In this document: piece by piece, positions 1 to 7,324 of the stretch | Position numbering within the stretch: the first letter of the stretch is position 1 | Layout: each line of letters starts with the position of its first letter | Origin: Mageeibacillus sp. UBA5734 | GTDB taxonomy: Bacteria > Bacillota > Clostridia > Saccharofermentanales > UBA5734 | DNA length: 32,215 nt | Direction: 5' to 3' | NCBI GenBank assembly: GCA_002419365.1 | Contig: DIGA01000014.1 | Span: 1-32,215 of the forward strand | Program-made: the position numbers and the translations under genes | The notes under the pieces: model-generated | What the model was told of the DNA's origin: nothing | Database searches by the model: none | Seen by the model: only the letters and a program-made list of their open reading frames with translations

Positions 1-577
1 AGACCAGCTCATACAGGCTGCCGAGATCGGTGGTTTTCACTTTGACCAGATCATGGGACACGGTGTACTGGTTGAGAACATCTTCGAGGGCATTTTCGTA
101 GTCGAGGTTTTCCGGGATCACAATTTTCAGAAGCTTGCCGGTCGTCTTGCCCTGGCCAAATTTGATCGCATTCAAGATCAGCATCACCAGGCAGACGACG
201 AGGGTGAACAAGAAACCAAACACCAGATAGCCCATACCGCAGGCCAAGCCAGCGGCGAGGGCAAACAGGACAAAGGCGATGTCTTTCGGGTCCCCTGGGA
301 CGCTGCGGAAGCGGATGATCGAAAACGCACCGGCCAGACTGAATGCCCGGGCAATGTTGCTGCCAACCAATAGAATGATGACAGAAATGACAGCTGGCAA
401 GATCACAATGGTCAGGGCAAAGCTCTGGGACGGATTGTTGTTCTTGTGCGTGCGCATATAGACCAGGCTGATCAAAATACCGACCACAAAAGCGGCCAGC
501 AGGGCGATCAGTGAATGACCCACTGTCAAGGTCGATTCTGTTGTGCTGGAAGCGGATGCAAAAAGCGAGTCAAGCAT
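1..577 (-). CDS. DUF4956 domain membrane protein (3' end cut by window edge)
   Basis: The reading frame runs leftward from ATG at 577 and is open to the window edge, giving at least 192 residues. An AAGGAG box lies about 9 bases before the ATG. The protein has a hydrophobic helix near residues 20-40, then two or three more helices between about 55 and 140. It carries the motif AGAFSIIRFRSVPGDPKD, which is typical of DUF4956 membrane proteins, and then enters a cytoplasmic alpha/beta tail. Such proteins are commonly encoded next to VTC-domain polyphosphate polymerases, as here, where the start lies only 12 bases after the upstream stop codon. A role in polyphosphate or envelope metabolism is inferred from this pairing only. 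The C-terminal end is outside the window. Confidence 0.8.
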   Translation of the reverse strand, partial: MLDSLFASASSTTESTLTVGHSLIALLAAFVVGILISLVYMRTHKNNNPSQSFALTIVILPAVISVIILLVGSNIARAFSLAGAFSIIRFRSVPGDPKDIAFVLFALAAGLACGMGYLVFGFLFTLVVCLVMLILNAIKFGQGKTTGKLLKIVIPENLDYENALEDVLNQYTVSHDLVKVKTTDLGSLYELV

Positions 578-589
578 GAAACAGTCTCC

Positions 590-1372
590 TTATCGTCCCA
601 GTTGATAAACGGCAGCGGTACGGGGTTGTCCGGCAGCATAGGTAATGGATGACCTGGGAGCTGTCTGTGCCAGCTGCAACTGATATTCGGTTCCATACTT
701 GGAAAAACTGGTTGGCCGGATCTCGAGATCCGAGAGCAGGCGCGCCAACCACAAGGGCATATTGCTGGCGACCTTGATTTCGATCAAACCCTGACCTGGT
801 TCCAACATCAGCTCACCATGATCACCAGATTCCAGACGTAAATCGGCGCGCCGCGAACGAATGTTGGTGTCATAGGAGATACGCACATCCCTGTTCTCAC
901 GGTCAAAAAAAGCCAGGCGATCATAAGCCAGATACAGGCAGGGCCGTAGATCATGTTGCTGCAGCAGATAGGTGATTTCCCGCAGGACCTGCCGGTTTTG
1001 AAACGGTCGCTCGACTGGCAGCTGGCCACTGGCAACAAAGTCATAGGCATCGCATAATATCATGGCACTGCGCCGTTTGTTGACGATGCCCTGGTATTTT
1101 TTCTTGATCTCGAGGTAGACTTGAGTCTCAAGACCAGGCACGCCATACGCTCTGAGCCGGAGTTTTTCCTTATAGACCGGTTTTTGCAGCGATGTGCGGA
1201 TCAAATGACTGTCCGGCGTATCGTAGTAGAGATTGCTGATCGTATAGGTCCTGCCATTTCGGTTGTATGCGTCAGGCTCCATTCGGTCGAGCAGCTGGCC
1301 TTGCAGCGTCTCCCACGTCCGTTGATCGACCCGGTATTTGTTTTCATAACGTTTAAAGGTTTCGATGGCCAC
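590..1372 (-). CDS. VTC domain polyphosphate polymerase
   Basis: The product is about 260 residues, usual for bacterial stand-alone VTC domains. Family marks in order are FKRYENKYRVD at the N-terminus (basic and acidic tunnel residues), NLYYDT, the arginine pair in KLRLRAYG, EIKKKYQGIVNKRR, a YDR segment and IEIKV near the end. The fold is a triphosphate tunnel that, in the yeast VTC complex, makes polyphosphate from ATP. Two GTG codons could start it, at 1381 and 1372. I chose 1372 because a GAGGTG box lies 6 bases before it, whereas 1381 has none at good distance. It forms an operon with the DUF4956 gene that follows. The biochemical activity is inferred from the family. Confidence 0.82.
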   Translation of the reverse strand: MAIETFKRYENKYRVDQRTWETLQGQLLDRMEPDAYNRNGRTYTISNLYYDTPDSHLIRTSLQKPVYKEKLRLRAYGVPGLETQVYLEIKKKYQGIVNKRRSAMILCDAYDFVASGQLPVERPFQNRQVLREITYLLQQHDLRPCLYLAYDRLAFFDRENRDVRISYDTNIRSRRADLRLESGDHGELMLEPGQGLIEIKVASNMPLWLARLLSDLEIRPTSFSKYGTEYQLQLAQTAPRSSITYAAGQPRTAAVYQLGR

Positions 1373-1497
1373 TGGAATCACCTCACAGGTTCAAGGATGG
1401 CGGTGTCTACATCGAACAGATTAAACCGCTTCTGTGTTGAACGCGTGATTGTAAAAGATTGGTTCAGTGAAGATCCATGTTGATTCTTTTATGACAT

Positions 1498-1532
1498 AAA
1501 CTCGAATGATTGTTGTCATTTCATTCGAGTTT
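1498..1532. repeat. Perfect 12-bp inverted repeat in the divergent intergenic region
   Basis: AAACTCGAATGA (1498-1509) and TCATTCGAGTTT (1521-1532) are perfect inverted arms around an 11-base loop. A second, mutually exclusive pairing is possible between ATGACA (1491-1496) and TGTCAT (1514-1519). No run of T follows on either strand, so it does not look like an ordinary terminator. It lies about 125 bases upstream of the VTC start and could act as an operator or RNA switch for that operon. Confidence 0.6.
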
Positions 1533-1543
1533 GACCATCCGTA

Positions 1544-1557
1544 TAAGAATATTCTTA
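1544..1557. promoter_or_regulatory. 14-bp perfect palindrome, possible operator
   Basis: TAAGAATATTCTTA is a perfect spacer-less palindrome lying between the VTC operon and the riboswitch-led operon. Its size and symmetry suit a dimeric DNA-binding protein. No regulator can be assigned from the sequence. Confidence 0.35.
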
Positions 1558-1776
1558 ATCATTGGCCATGACACGAAACTCTGTGCTTCTCCACAAAAAA
1601 TGGTTTATGAGGCTTTCTCCTTCCAATTTTGGTTTATGATAGGCTGATCCGCCCATTGAAATGTCATTTTCTAACTGTTTTCATTCGGATCATTCCAGAG
1701 AAATCTTAGTTTTTCAAATCTTACACGAACATAATGAAATTGGTAACTTCAGTGACAACATTTCTCTTCCTTCGAC

Positions 1777-1785
1777 TGATATGAT
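1777..1785 (+). promoter_or_regulatory. Extended -10 promoter before the riboswitch
   Basis: TGATATGAT fits the extended -10 pattern (TG, one base, TATGAT). The -35 region is weak (AACATT at 17-base spacing), as is usual for extended -10 promoters. The predicted RNA start near 1792 would begin just before the riboswitch aptamer, which supports the placement. Confidence 0.5.
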
Positions 1786-1805
1786 CATTTTAATCAATTG
1801 AATAA

Positions 1806-1905
1806 CTCCCAATTCGGCAAACCAAGCGAAAGCTTGGGACGCAAAGCTCAGAGTCTTCCGTACAGTTACAAATGCAAACTGTGCCTGATTGTCTAGCTGC
1901 ATCAA
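1806..1905 (+). ncRNA. c-di-GMP-I (GEMM-I) riboswitch aptamer
   Basis: The hallmark of the class is seen at 1815-1846: GGCAAACC, a short stem closed by a GAAA tetraloop, then GGGACGCAAAGC. A second hairpin follows (ACAGTT 1862-1867 with AACTGT 1877-1882), then a closing strand GTCTAGCTGC (1891-1900) that aligns with the usual GCCGGGUUGCC end. The GNRA loop and the second stem are the known tertiary contact partners of this family. In my hand alignment the position equivalent to C92 of the Vibrio Vc2 RNA is A, and the first A-U pair of the 3' strand is lost, so ligand preference should not be taken for granted. The conserved G20 position is kept, which argues against the cGAMP-selective variant. 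The RNA lies about 115 bases before the first exported protein gene. Confidence 0.85.
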
Positions 1906-1942
1906 CCATCATTCACGTGATGGCTTGGGCAGCTATTTTTTT
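1894..1942 (+). terminator. Riboswitch expression platform: intrinsic terminator
   Basis: TAGCTGC (1894-1900) pairs perfectly with GCAGCTA (1929-1935). CCATCA (1906-1911) pairs with TGATGG (1918-1923), and CAA with TTG lies between them. Seven T residues follow at 1936-1942. The left arm is also the last strand of the aptamer, so the two structures compete. If ligand binding holds that strand in the aptamer, the terminator cannot form, which would make this an ON switch. That direction is an inference. Confidence 0.8.
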
Positions 1943-2021
1943 GCTTCAAAGCTCGAACCTGGATTCCATCTATGTCCCAGTCAAAAAAATAAACCTGCAA
2001 GAAGAAAGAGGAGGACAAAAA

Positions 2022-2516
2022 ATGAAACGTTTCAAACTGAGTGCCCTGGTGATCACCGTTGCCCTGTTAGTCGCCGTCGTTGGATCGGCTGCTTTGTCCC
2101 AGATCACATTCGATCGGTCCCTGTCCGGTAGCGTCTATGCTGACATGGACCCGAACGCAGCCATTGTCTTTGCTGCTAATAATGGCTATTCATCCGTCGT
2201 CACGCAGCAGGACGGAATCGTCTCGATCAATCTCGCCCAAGCGATCAATAATGACACAGCTCTTGGTTTTAACACCCAGGCCCTGTTCAATATTGGCACG
2301 GCCGCTGCCCCGGTCTTCAATGTGACAAACAACTCTGACGTTGAGATCACATTGAATTTGAACACAACCACTGCCGGCCTGTCCATGAGCCCAGCTGCAG
2401 GCGACTACACGATTGCCGCCGGCACCTCAAAGGATTTCTATTTCACTTTTGACACCACAGGGATTGTCCCTGGCTCCCCGGAGGCCACCATCACAGGCAA
2501 GATCGAAGTTCGCTGA
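2022..2516 (+). CDS. Exported SipW-dependent-type protein, DUF1102/TasA-like
   Basis: The product is 164 residues starting at ATG 2022, with a strong AGAAAGAGGAGG site upstream. The N-terminus has a basic start (MKRFK) and a hydrophobic stretch to about residue 25. After it comes RSLSGSVYADMDPNAAIVF, which resembles the R-x-V-S-x-x-V-x-x-D-x-x-A signature of archaeal and bacterial DUF1102 proteins. The rest is rich in beta strands, N, T and A, ending in a sandwich-like segment with FNVTNNSD and a long FDTTG strand. There is no sortase motif. It is the first gene behind the c-di-GMP riboswitch, with a SipW-like peptidase two genes downstream that probably cleaves it. A structural surface or matrix role is inferred by analogy with TasA and CalY. 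Confidence 0.72.
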   Translation: MKRFKLSALVITVALLVAVVGSAALSQITFDRSLSGSVYADMDPNAAIVFAANNGYSSVVTQQDGIVSINLAQAINNDTALGFNTQALFNIGTAAAPVFNVTNNSDVEITLNLNTTTAGLSMSPAAGDYTIAAGTSKDFYFTFDTTGIVPGSPEATITGKIEVR

Positions 2517-2555
2517 GCGTTGACGTAAGACACGAGAAAGAGGGTGCTGACCTGT

Positions 2556-3083
2556 ATGAGAATGAGGATATCCATCCTGTTGATCACACTGGGTCTGGCA
2601 CTCTCTTTCTTTTCACTGGCCAAGAGTGGCGCGCTCAGCGCGGTTGCGGCCAACCGCCCAGTCAGCGCCCGTGTGGCTGATGACGAATCGGCCTTTTTCC
2701 AGTTGAAGGGTTTTAACAACACTGACAACCAGATCAGCAACAATTCGACCTATAAAAACATAGGCTCGATCAAGAACAACACACGCGAAACACTGGAAGT
2801 CAGCATAACGGTCAGGCCAGTCTCGTTGACAACGGTGAAAAACTGGTCGGCCTCTTTGAAAATCGGTAGCACCGAGGTCTCTTTTTCAAAAAACGACACT
2901 GCTGAAAAACAATTCGATTTGACCGTATCATCCGGCTCATCCCTCCCCGTAGACGTTATCTTCAAAACAGCGGGGGAGTCCATCACACTTTCTTATCAGT
3001 TCAAAGTGATGTCCGCATCCAATACGACCGTCATCCATTTGGCAGACACCAGCTCGACCCCACGCCGGCAAACGCTGCGCTAG
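2556..3083 (+). CDS. Small exported protein, second SipW-type substrate candidate
   Basis: The product is about 175 residues. I chose ATG 2556 because AAGAGG ends at 2543, giving a slightly long but usable gap. GTG 2544 would overlap that site. The N-terminus MRMRISILLITLGLALSFF is a signal-like helix. It is followed by RPVSARVADDESAFFQL, which mirrors the equivalent segment of the preceding protein and marks the two as a related pair. The remainder is predicted beta-rich, with many N, S and T residues and conserved-looking strands (NNTRETLEVSITV). No catalytic motif is visible. It sits between the first exported protein and the signal peptidase, so it is likely a minor subunit, anchor or assembly factor. 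No named family beyond the DUF1102-like similarity can be assigned. Confidence 0.65.
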   Translation: MRMRISILLITLGLALSFFSLAKSGALSAVAANRPVSARVADDESAFFQLKGFNNTDNQISNNSTYKNIGSIKNNTRETLEVSITVRPVSLTTVKNWSASLKIGSTEVSFSKNDTAEKQFDLTVSSGSSLPVDVIFKTAGESITLSYQFKVMSASNTTVIHLADTSSTPRRQTLR

Positions 3084-3093
3084 AGGCTGCACC

Positions 3094-4203
3094 TTGAAGC
3101 GATTGTTAAACAGTCTGTTCATAGGCTTGACAGCTCTTCTGGCGCTTGTTGCATTCTTGTCGGCAGTCTCAGACCAGCCTTTTCTTGCCTATGTCTATTC
3201 CGGCAGTATGAAACCATTGATGCAAATCAATGATGCGTTTTTCATCCAGCCAGCCAATACCTATGCCGCGGGCGATATCATCACCTACAGGCCGCTGAAC
3301 CTCCAGGCCGAACTGGTGACCCATCGTATTCTGGCAAATGGCAGCCAAGGTTTTGTGACCAAAGGAGATAACAACAGCTACACCGATCAATCGATTGGTG
3401 AACCTGAGGTAACAGCCGACCGGATCATCGGCAAAGCTTTCATGATTTTCAACCGGCCGATTATTCTCCCCCGGCTCGGCCTGATTGCCAATTTTGCCGA
3501 GCAAAATTTGGGCCGGAGCGCAACACTGCTCTCCGGTATTTTGATTGCCCTTGGTTTCCTCAATCTGGCCTGGGGATTTCTAAACCCGACCCACAGGAAA
3601 AACAGAAAATCGCGGCGGCGTTTACGATTGCGCGATCTATACCGGATCGTGGCTCTTGCAGCCGTGGGCTTGGTTCTGGTCACGCTTCTGGTCGGCTCAA
3701 AAACCACCCAGATCCGCTTCCTTGTCACTGAGAAACCTGGTACACGCGCAGATCAGCTCCCTTTAGGCGAGCCTGGAGAGCTGGAAATCACCATCGAGAA
3801 TCAGGGCTTGTTGCCCGTCTGGTCCTTTATCCAGGGGGAAGGGGATTGGTTGATCGCAAGGGAACCTCTGTGGATCGGTCCACTTTCCAAAGCGACCCTC
3901 CGTATCCAAGTACCGCCTCAACAGAAGCCGGGGTGGCAGCAGGTCTATATCCAATCCCATGCCTATCCGGTCTTGTCTCCCCGGTGGATCATGGAAAACC
4001 TTGACAGAATCAGTCCTCTACTGGCTATGCTGGCTACAGGACTACTGGTATATTTATATTTATCCCTGATCTTGTTCCTGATCCAGCGTGTCCCTGGCCT
4101 CGAAGGCTGGGTGCCGCTGAAATCCTTCCAAGACAAACCCGCTATCCGGCGGATCCGCAGGATCCAAAGATGGCTGATGTCCGGAAAGCGAGCGCGTACA
4201 TGA
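3094..4203 (+). CDS. SipW-like signal peptidase I with extra C-terminal extracytoplasmic domain
   Basis: The product is 369 residues, roughly twice the length of a plain SipW. The start is TTG 3094 (MKRLLNSLF), with AGAGG upstream. Transmembrane helix 1 spans residues about 8-26. The catalytic serine is Ser38 in SGSMKP, and the His of the Ser-His type S26B enzymes is His77 in LVTHRIL. KGDNN (90-94) and the following SYTD supply the usual acidic region. More helices are at about 142-163, 184-201 and 304-331. Between the last two lies an outside domain of about 100 residues that looks like a beta sandwich. The enzyme should cleave the two preceding exported proteins. The added domain may bind substrates or the DUF5305-like partner encoded next. 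The gene overlaps the next by ATGA. Confidence 0.85.
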   Translation: MKRLLNSLFIGLTALLALVAFLSAVSDQPFLAYVYSGSMKPLMQINDAFFIQPANTYAAGDIITYRPLNLQAELVTHRILANGSQGFVTKGDNNSYTDQSIGEPEVTADRIIGKAFMIFNRPIILPRLGLIANFAEQNLGRSATLLSGILIALGFLNLAWGFLNPTHRKNRKSRRRLRLRDLYRIVALAAVGLVLVTLLVGSKTTQIRFLVTEKPGTRADQLPLGEPGELEITIENQGLLPVWSFIQGEGDWLIAREPLWIGPLSKATLRIQVPPQQKPGWQQVYIQSHAYPVLSPRWIMENLDRISPLLAMLATGLLVYLYLSLILFLIQRVPGLEGWVPLKSFQDKPAIRRIRRIQRWLMSGKRART

Positions 4204-5732
4204 GCCCAATACAGTTGAATCAGCCAAGAAAAGTGATCCTTTCCTTGCTTGTCTTGTTGTTGCTGGCAGCCGTGGCCTTGACCATCTGGCAATGGCAACC
4301 AGTCGCCACTAAAAACAGGCTCCCGGAAATCCGGCTGAACCTGATTCCGGAGTATGAAGTCGTCACCACACAGGCTGCCAGCATCTGGCCAGCGGACACG
4401 GTTCTGGATCCAGCCAGCGCTGCCTACTCCTATACGGTCAGGCCCCAGATCCGGCTGGCCCCTGTTGTCATGGCCGAACCATTCCCCCAGGGCCAGCTGG
4501 CGGGCACCCTGCTGACAACCCTCACCCTCCAGGCCATCAACGACACCGGCAAGACTTATTGGTCGATCCCGCTCCCAAAGACAGCCGAACAGCCTTTCAT
4601 TCTGCAGGCTGAAACTGAAAACGCCCAAGCTTACCAGACAGTGTCTTTTTCAGCCCAGCCCGTCCTCATCGATCCGGCTCTGAATTACACTCGAGCTGAG
4701 CGTATTTCAGAAGAATTAGGTTTTGAAAATGCCCGGATCCAATTGGTAGCCCAGATTGAGACCACAGTCAGCGGGCAATTGGACAGTCTGCCGGTCGAAA
4801 AGAGTCTATCGACCTCCTGGGCGATTCCGCTGAACCAGACCAGCTTCAGCACGCCTTCGACAACTGAGACTGCAGCAAGCCTAACGATCTATTCCGAATC
4901 CGGTGCACCTTCTGGTGCTCTGGTGATGTTTCGGGATCAGGTCCAAGGCGCCATCCAGAACAACCCTGCCACCCTCGCAATCGATGCCCTGCTCCTGATT
5001 GCTCTGGTGGCATTAGGCCTGAGTCGCAAACCCTTGCGGCAGCGAAGGGCTGCCAGCATGATCGACCATCGCCGCTTCCGCGAGTGGATCACCGAAGGGA
5101 CTGTGCAAATGCAAGACAAGACGCCGATCCAAGTCAACGGCCTGGAGGGACTGGTCGATCTGGCGATTGACATCGATAAACGAGTCATTTTTGACAGTGT
5201 GCAGAAGAAGTATTTCGTCCTCGATGACCAAATCATCTACAGTTACGACCCGCAACGCTCACCAAGCATGAACAAGGGCCGTCTCCAATTGGGCAAGATC
5301 CTGATCCAGAACGGTTCGATCAGCAGAGAGCAGCTGGAAACGGCATTGTATTACCATCAAAGAACCGGACTTCATCTGGGCGAAAGCCTGATGGCTTTAG
5401 GCTTCATCACAGAAAAAGCGCTCTATAAAACCCTTGCCGAACAAGAAGGCAGCAACTTTTTCGAAGAACCACCTGAAAAGATCCGTGTCAACCAGGAAGC
5501 ACTGGCCCAGATGACCCTGTCCCAGGCCTATGCGCTGATGGCTGTGCCCATTGGCCGGAATCCCGAAGGCAACCCCATCCTGATCTGCAGCAAATCCGGA
5601 CGCGAACGGGACAGTGTGCAGAAAGTTCTCGAAGATGCATTCCCTGGCGGCCTGGAACTCCAGGTGGCCCAGCCATCCGTGGTCCAGCGAATCCTTGACA
5701 CCTTACTTGATCAAGCAGGTACTCCATCATGA
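4200..5732 (+). CDS. DUF5305-like membrane protein with cytoplasmic MshEN (c-di-GMP-binding type) domain
   Basis: The product is 510 residues when started at ATG 4200, which overlaps the upstream stop (ATGA). ATG 4170 is an alternative without a good ribosome site. Helix 1 is at about 12-30. An outer domain (31-255) contains an F-S-A-x-P strand, IDPALNY and a SEELGF segment typical of DUF5305 proteins that accompany SipW peptidases. Helix 2 is at about 258-277. Inside lies a linker domain (285-350), then at 363-415 two successive MshEN motifs: LGKIL...G...L...AL..HQ387 and LGESL...G...L...TL..Q415. The second half of the MshEN fold follows to the end. Known MshEN domains bind c-di-GMP. The leading Arg of both motifs is Gln363 and His392 here, so affinity is uncertain. 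It may pass a cytoplasmic c-di-GMP signal to surface-protein assembly. Confidence 0.78.
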   Translation: MSPIQLNQPRKVILSLLVLLLLAAVALTIWQWQPVATKNRLPEIRLNLIPEYEVVTTQAASIWPADTVLDPASAAYSYTVRPQIRLAPVVMAEPFPQGQLAGTLLTTLTLQAINDTGKTYWSIPLPKTAEQPFILQAETENAQAYQTVSFSAQPVLIDPALNYTRAERISEELGFENARIQLVAQIETTVSGQLDSLPVEKSLSTSWAIPLNQTSFSTPSTTETAASLTIYSESGAPSGALVMFRDQVQGAIQNNPATLAIDALLLIALVALGLSRKPLRQRRAASMIDHRRFREWITEGTVQMQDKTPIQVNGLEGLVDLAIDIDKRVIFDSVQKKYFVLDDQIIYSYDPQRSPSMNKGRLQLGKILIQNGSISREQLETALYYHQRTGLHLGESLMALGFITEKALYKTLAEQEGSNFFEEPPEKIRVNQEALAQMTLSQAYALMAVPIGRNPEGNPILICSKSGRERDSVQKVLEDAFPGGLELQVAQPSVVQRILDTLLDQAGTPS

Positions 5733-6403
5733 AAAACTTGAGTGTCTTTGATGTCATCGGGCCGCGCATGATCGGTCCATCTAGTTCGCACACAGCCGGT
5801 GCTGTCCGCATCGCCCTGGTTGGCCGGAAAATCGCCCATGGCAAGATCCAGTCAGTCCAGTTCTTCCTGCATGGATCTTTTGCCCAGACGTATCGCGGCC
5901 ATGGTACAGACCGTGCCCTTCTGGGCGGTATCCTGGGCTATTCGACCGAAGATCCACGCATCGTGGACGCCTTCAAAAGGGCTGACGAAAAAGGCATCAC
6001 CTATTCTTTCACGCCGACTGACCTGGGGGAAGACTACCATCCCAATACCGTCAGGATGCTGATCACCACCGAGGACGGGGAACAATCCGAGGTGATCGGT
6101 GAATCTGTCGGCGGTGGCAGCATCAACATCGTCCAGCTCAATGGCCAGCGCGTCGAATTCACCGGTGAATTCTACACCCTGATCGTCAAACAGCGCGATG
6201 TTCCCGGTGTCGCAGCCCATATTACGCAATGCATCGCTTCCGAAGGCATCAATGTCGCTTTCATGCGGATCTATCGCGAAGATAAAGGCGACTTTGCCTA
6301 CACCATCATCGAGGCAGACGAGGAAATCTCGACCTCAGCCGTAGATAAGATCAAAGCCAAGCCGGACATGATCCAGACCGCCCTGGTCTTATCCCTCCGT
6401 TAG
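5729..6403 (+). CDS. sdaAB: L-serine dehydratase, Fe-S dependent, beta subunit
   Basis: The product is 224 residues, as expected for the beta subunit of the two-subunit bacillary and clostridial enzyme. The N-terminal half contains the family signature GPSSSHTAGA near residues 14-23. The C-terminal part (from about 150) is an ACT domain, seen in YTLIVKQRDVPGVAAHI and the following GINVAFMRIYR. With the alpha subunit it converts L-serine to pyruvate and ammonia in the cytoplasm. The ATG overlaps the stop of the MshEN gene (ATGA), so translation is probably coupled and the pair shares the riboswitch-led transcript unless an internal promoter exists. The ACT domain usually gives serine or related effector control. 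Confidence 0.95.
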   Translation: MKNLSVFDVIGPRMIGPSSSHTAGAVRIALVGRKIAHGKIQSVQFFLHGSFAQTYRGHGTDRALLGGILGYSTEDPRIVDAFKRADEKGITYSFTPTDLGEDYHPNTVRMLITTEDGEQSEVIGESVGGGSINIVQLNGQRVEFTGEFYTLIVKQRDVPGVAAHITQCIASEGINVAFMRIYREDKGDFAYTIIEADEEISTSAVDKIKAKPDMIQTALVLSLR

Positions 6404-6421
6404 GCAAAGCAGGTGAAGGCA

Positions 6422-7294
6422 ATGAATTTCAAAAATGGCCTCGAACTGGAAACCCTCTGTCTTGAAACTGGCAAATCAATCGCACAAATCTGCATCGAGC
6501 GGGAAATGGCCCTGACCGGCTGGAGTGAAGAAACCATCCGGGCGGAAATGCGCAAGGACTATGACGTCATGCGTTTGGCCGTCGACCGCGCCCTCAAGGA
6601 AGAGCTGCACTCGATGGGTGGGCTATTGGGCGGCGAAGCCAGAAAATTGCAAGACCGCCTCAACGCCGGACCTACAGTCTGTGGTCCCTGGATGTCCAAA
6701 GCCATCGGGGCAGCGATGGGCGTCATGGAAGTCAACGCCTCGATGGGCCTGATTGTCGCAGCTCCGACGGCAGGTTCCTGCGGCATCCTGCCCGGCAGCC
6801 TGCTGACCTCAGCAGAGCAGTTCGACTGGAGTGAAGACCAGATCATCGACGCGCTCTTTGTTGCCGGTGCGATCGGCCTGATCATCACCCGCAACGCCAC
6901 CGTGTCCGGGGCCGAAGGTGGCTGCCAGGCTGAGACCGGCTCTGCAGCTGCCATGGCAGCTGCAGGCATCGTGTCTGTCCTCGGAGGAACGCCTCGCCAG
7001 ACACTCGACGCCGCTGCGACAGCCCTGAAGAATGTCATGGGTCTGGTCTGCGATCCGATCGCCGGTCTGGTGGAGTCACCCTGCCAGAAACGCAACGCCC
7101 TCGGCACGGCCAATGCCCTGATCAGTGCTGAAATGACCCTGGCTGGCATCCCCAGCATCATCCCCTTTGACGAGGTCGTCGACGCCATGTACAAGGTCGG
7201 CAAACGGATGCCCATGGAACTGCGCGAAACCGCCCTCGGTGGCATTGCCAATACGCCGACGGGTTGTGCCATTTGCAGCCGGATCTACCAGTAG
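6422..7294 (+). CDS. sdaAA: L-serine dehydratase, Fe-S dependent, alpha subunit
   Basis: The product is 290 residues. I chose ATG 6422 because GCAGGTG lies 6 bases upstream. GTG 6413 is an in-frame alternative. It holds the catalytic core with PTAGSCGILPG, NATVSGAEGGCQAETGSA and GLVCDPIAGLVESPCQKRNA, whose cysteines provide the 4Fe-4S cluster ligands, and a closing Cys-rich tail (TGCAICSR). It works with the beta subunit encoded 18 bases upstream to release pyruvate and ammonia from serine. The cluster is oxygen-sensitive in known members, fitting an anaerobic host. The gene is the last of the transcription unit, closed by the terminator at 7325. Confidence 0.96.
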   Translation: MNFKNGLELETLCLETGKSIAQICIEREMALTGWSEETIRAEMRKDYDVMRLAVDRALKEELHSMGGLLGGEARKLQDRLNAGPTVCGPWMSKAIGAAMGVMEVNASMGLIVAAPTAGSCGILPGSLLTSAEQFDWSEDQIIDALFVAGAIGLIITRNATVSGAEGGCQAETGSAAAMAAAGIVSVLGGTPRQTLDAAATALKNVMGLVCDPIAGLVESPCQKRNALGTANALISAEMTLAGIPSIIPFDEVVDAMYKVGKRMPMELRETALGGIANTPTGCAICSRIYQ

Positions 7295-7324
7295 GGCAAT
7301 CGCATACCTGTCCAGCTCAAAAAC

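Noticed and set aside
1596..1645. Direct repeat TGGTTTATGA before the riboswitch
   Set aside because: Two 10-base copies in AT-rich sequence can occur by chance and no matching feature was found.
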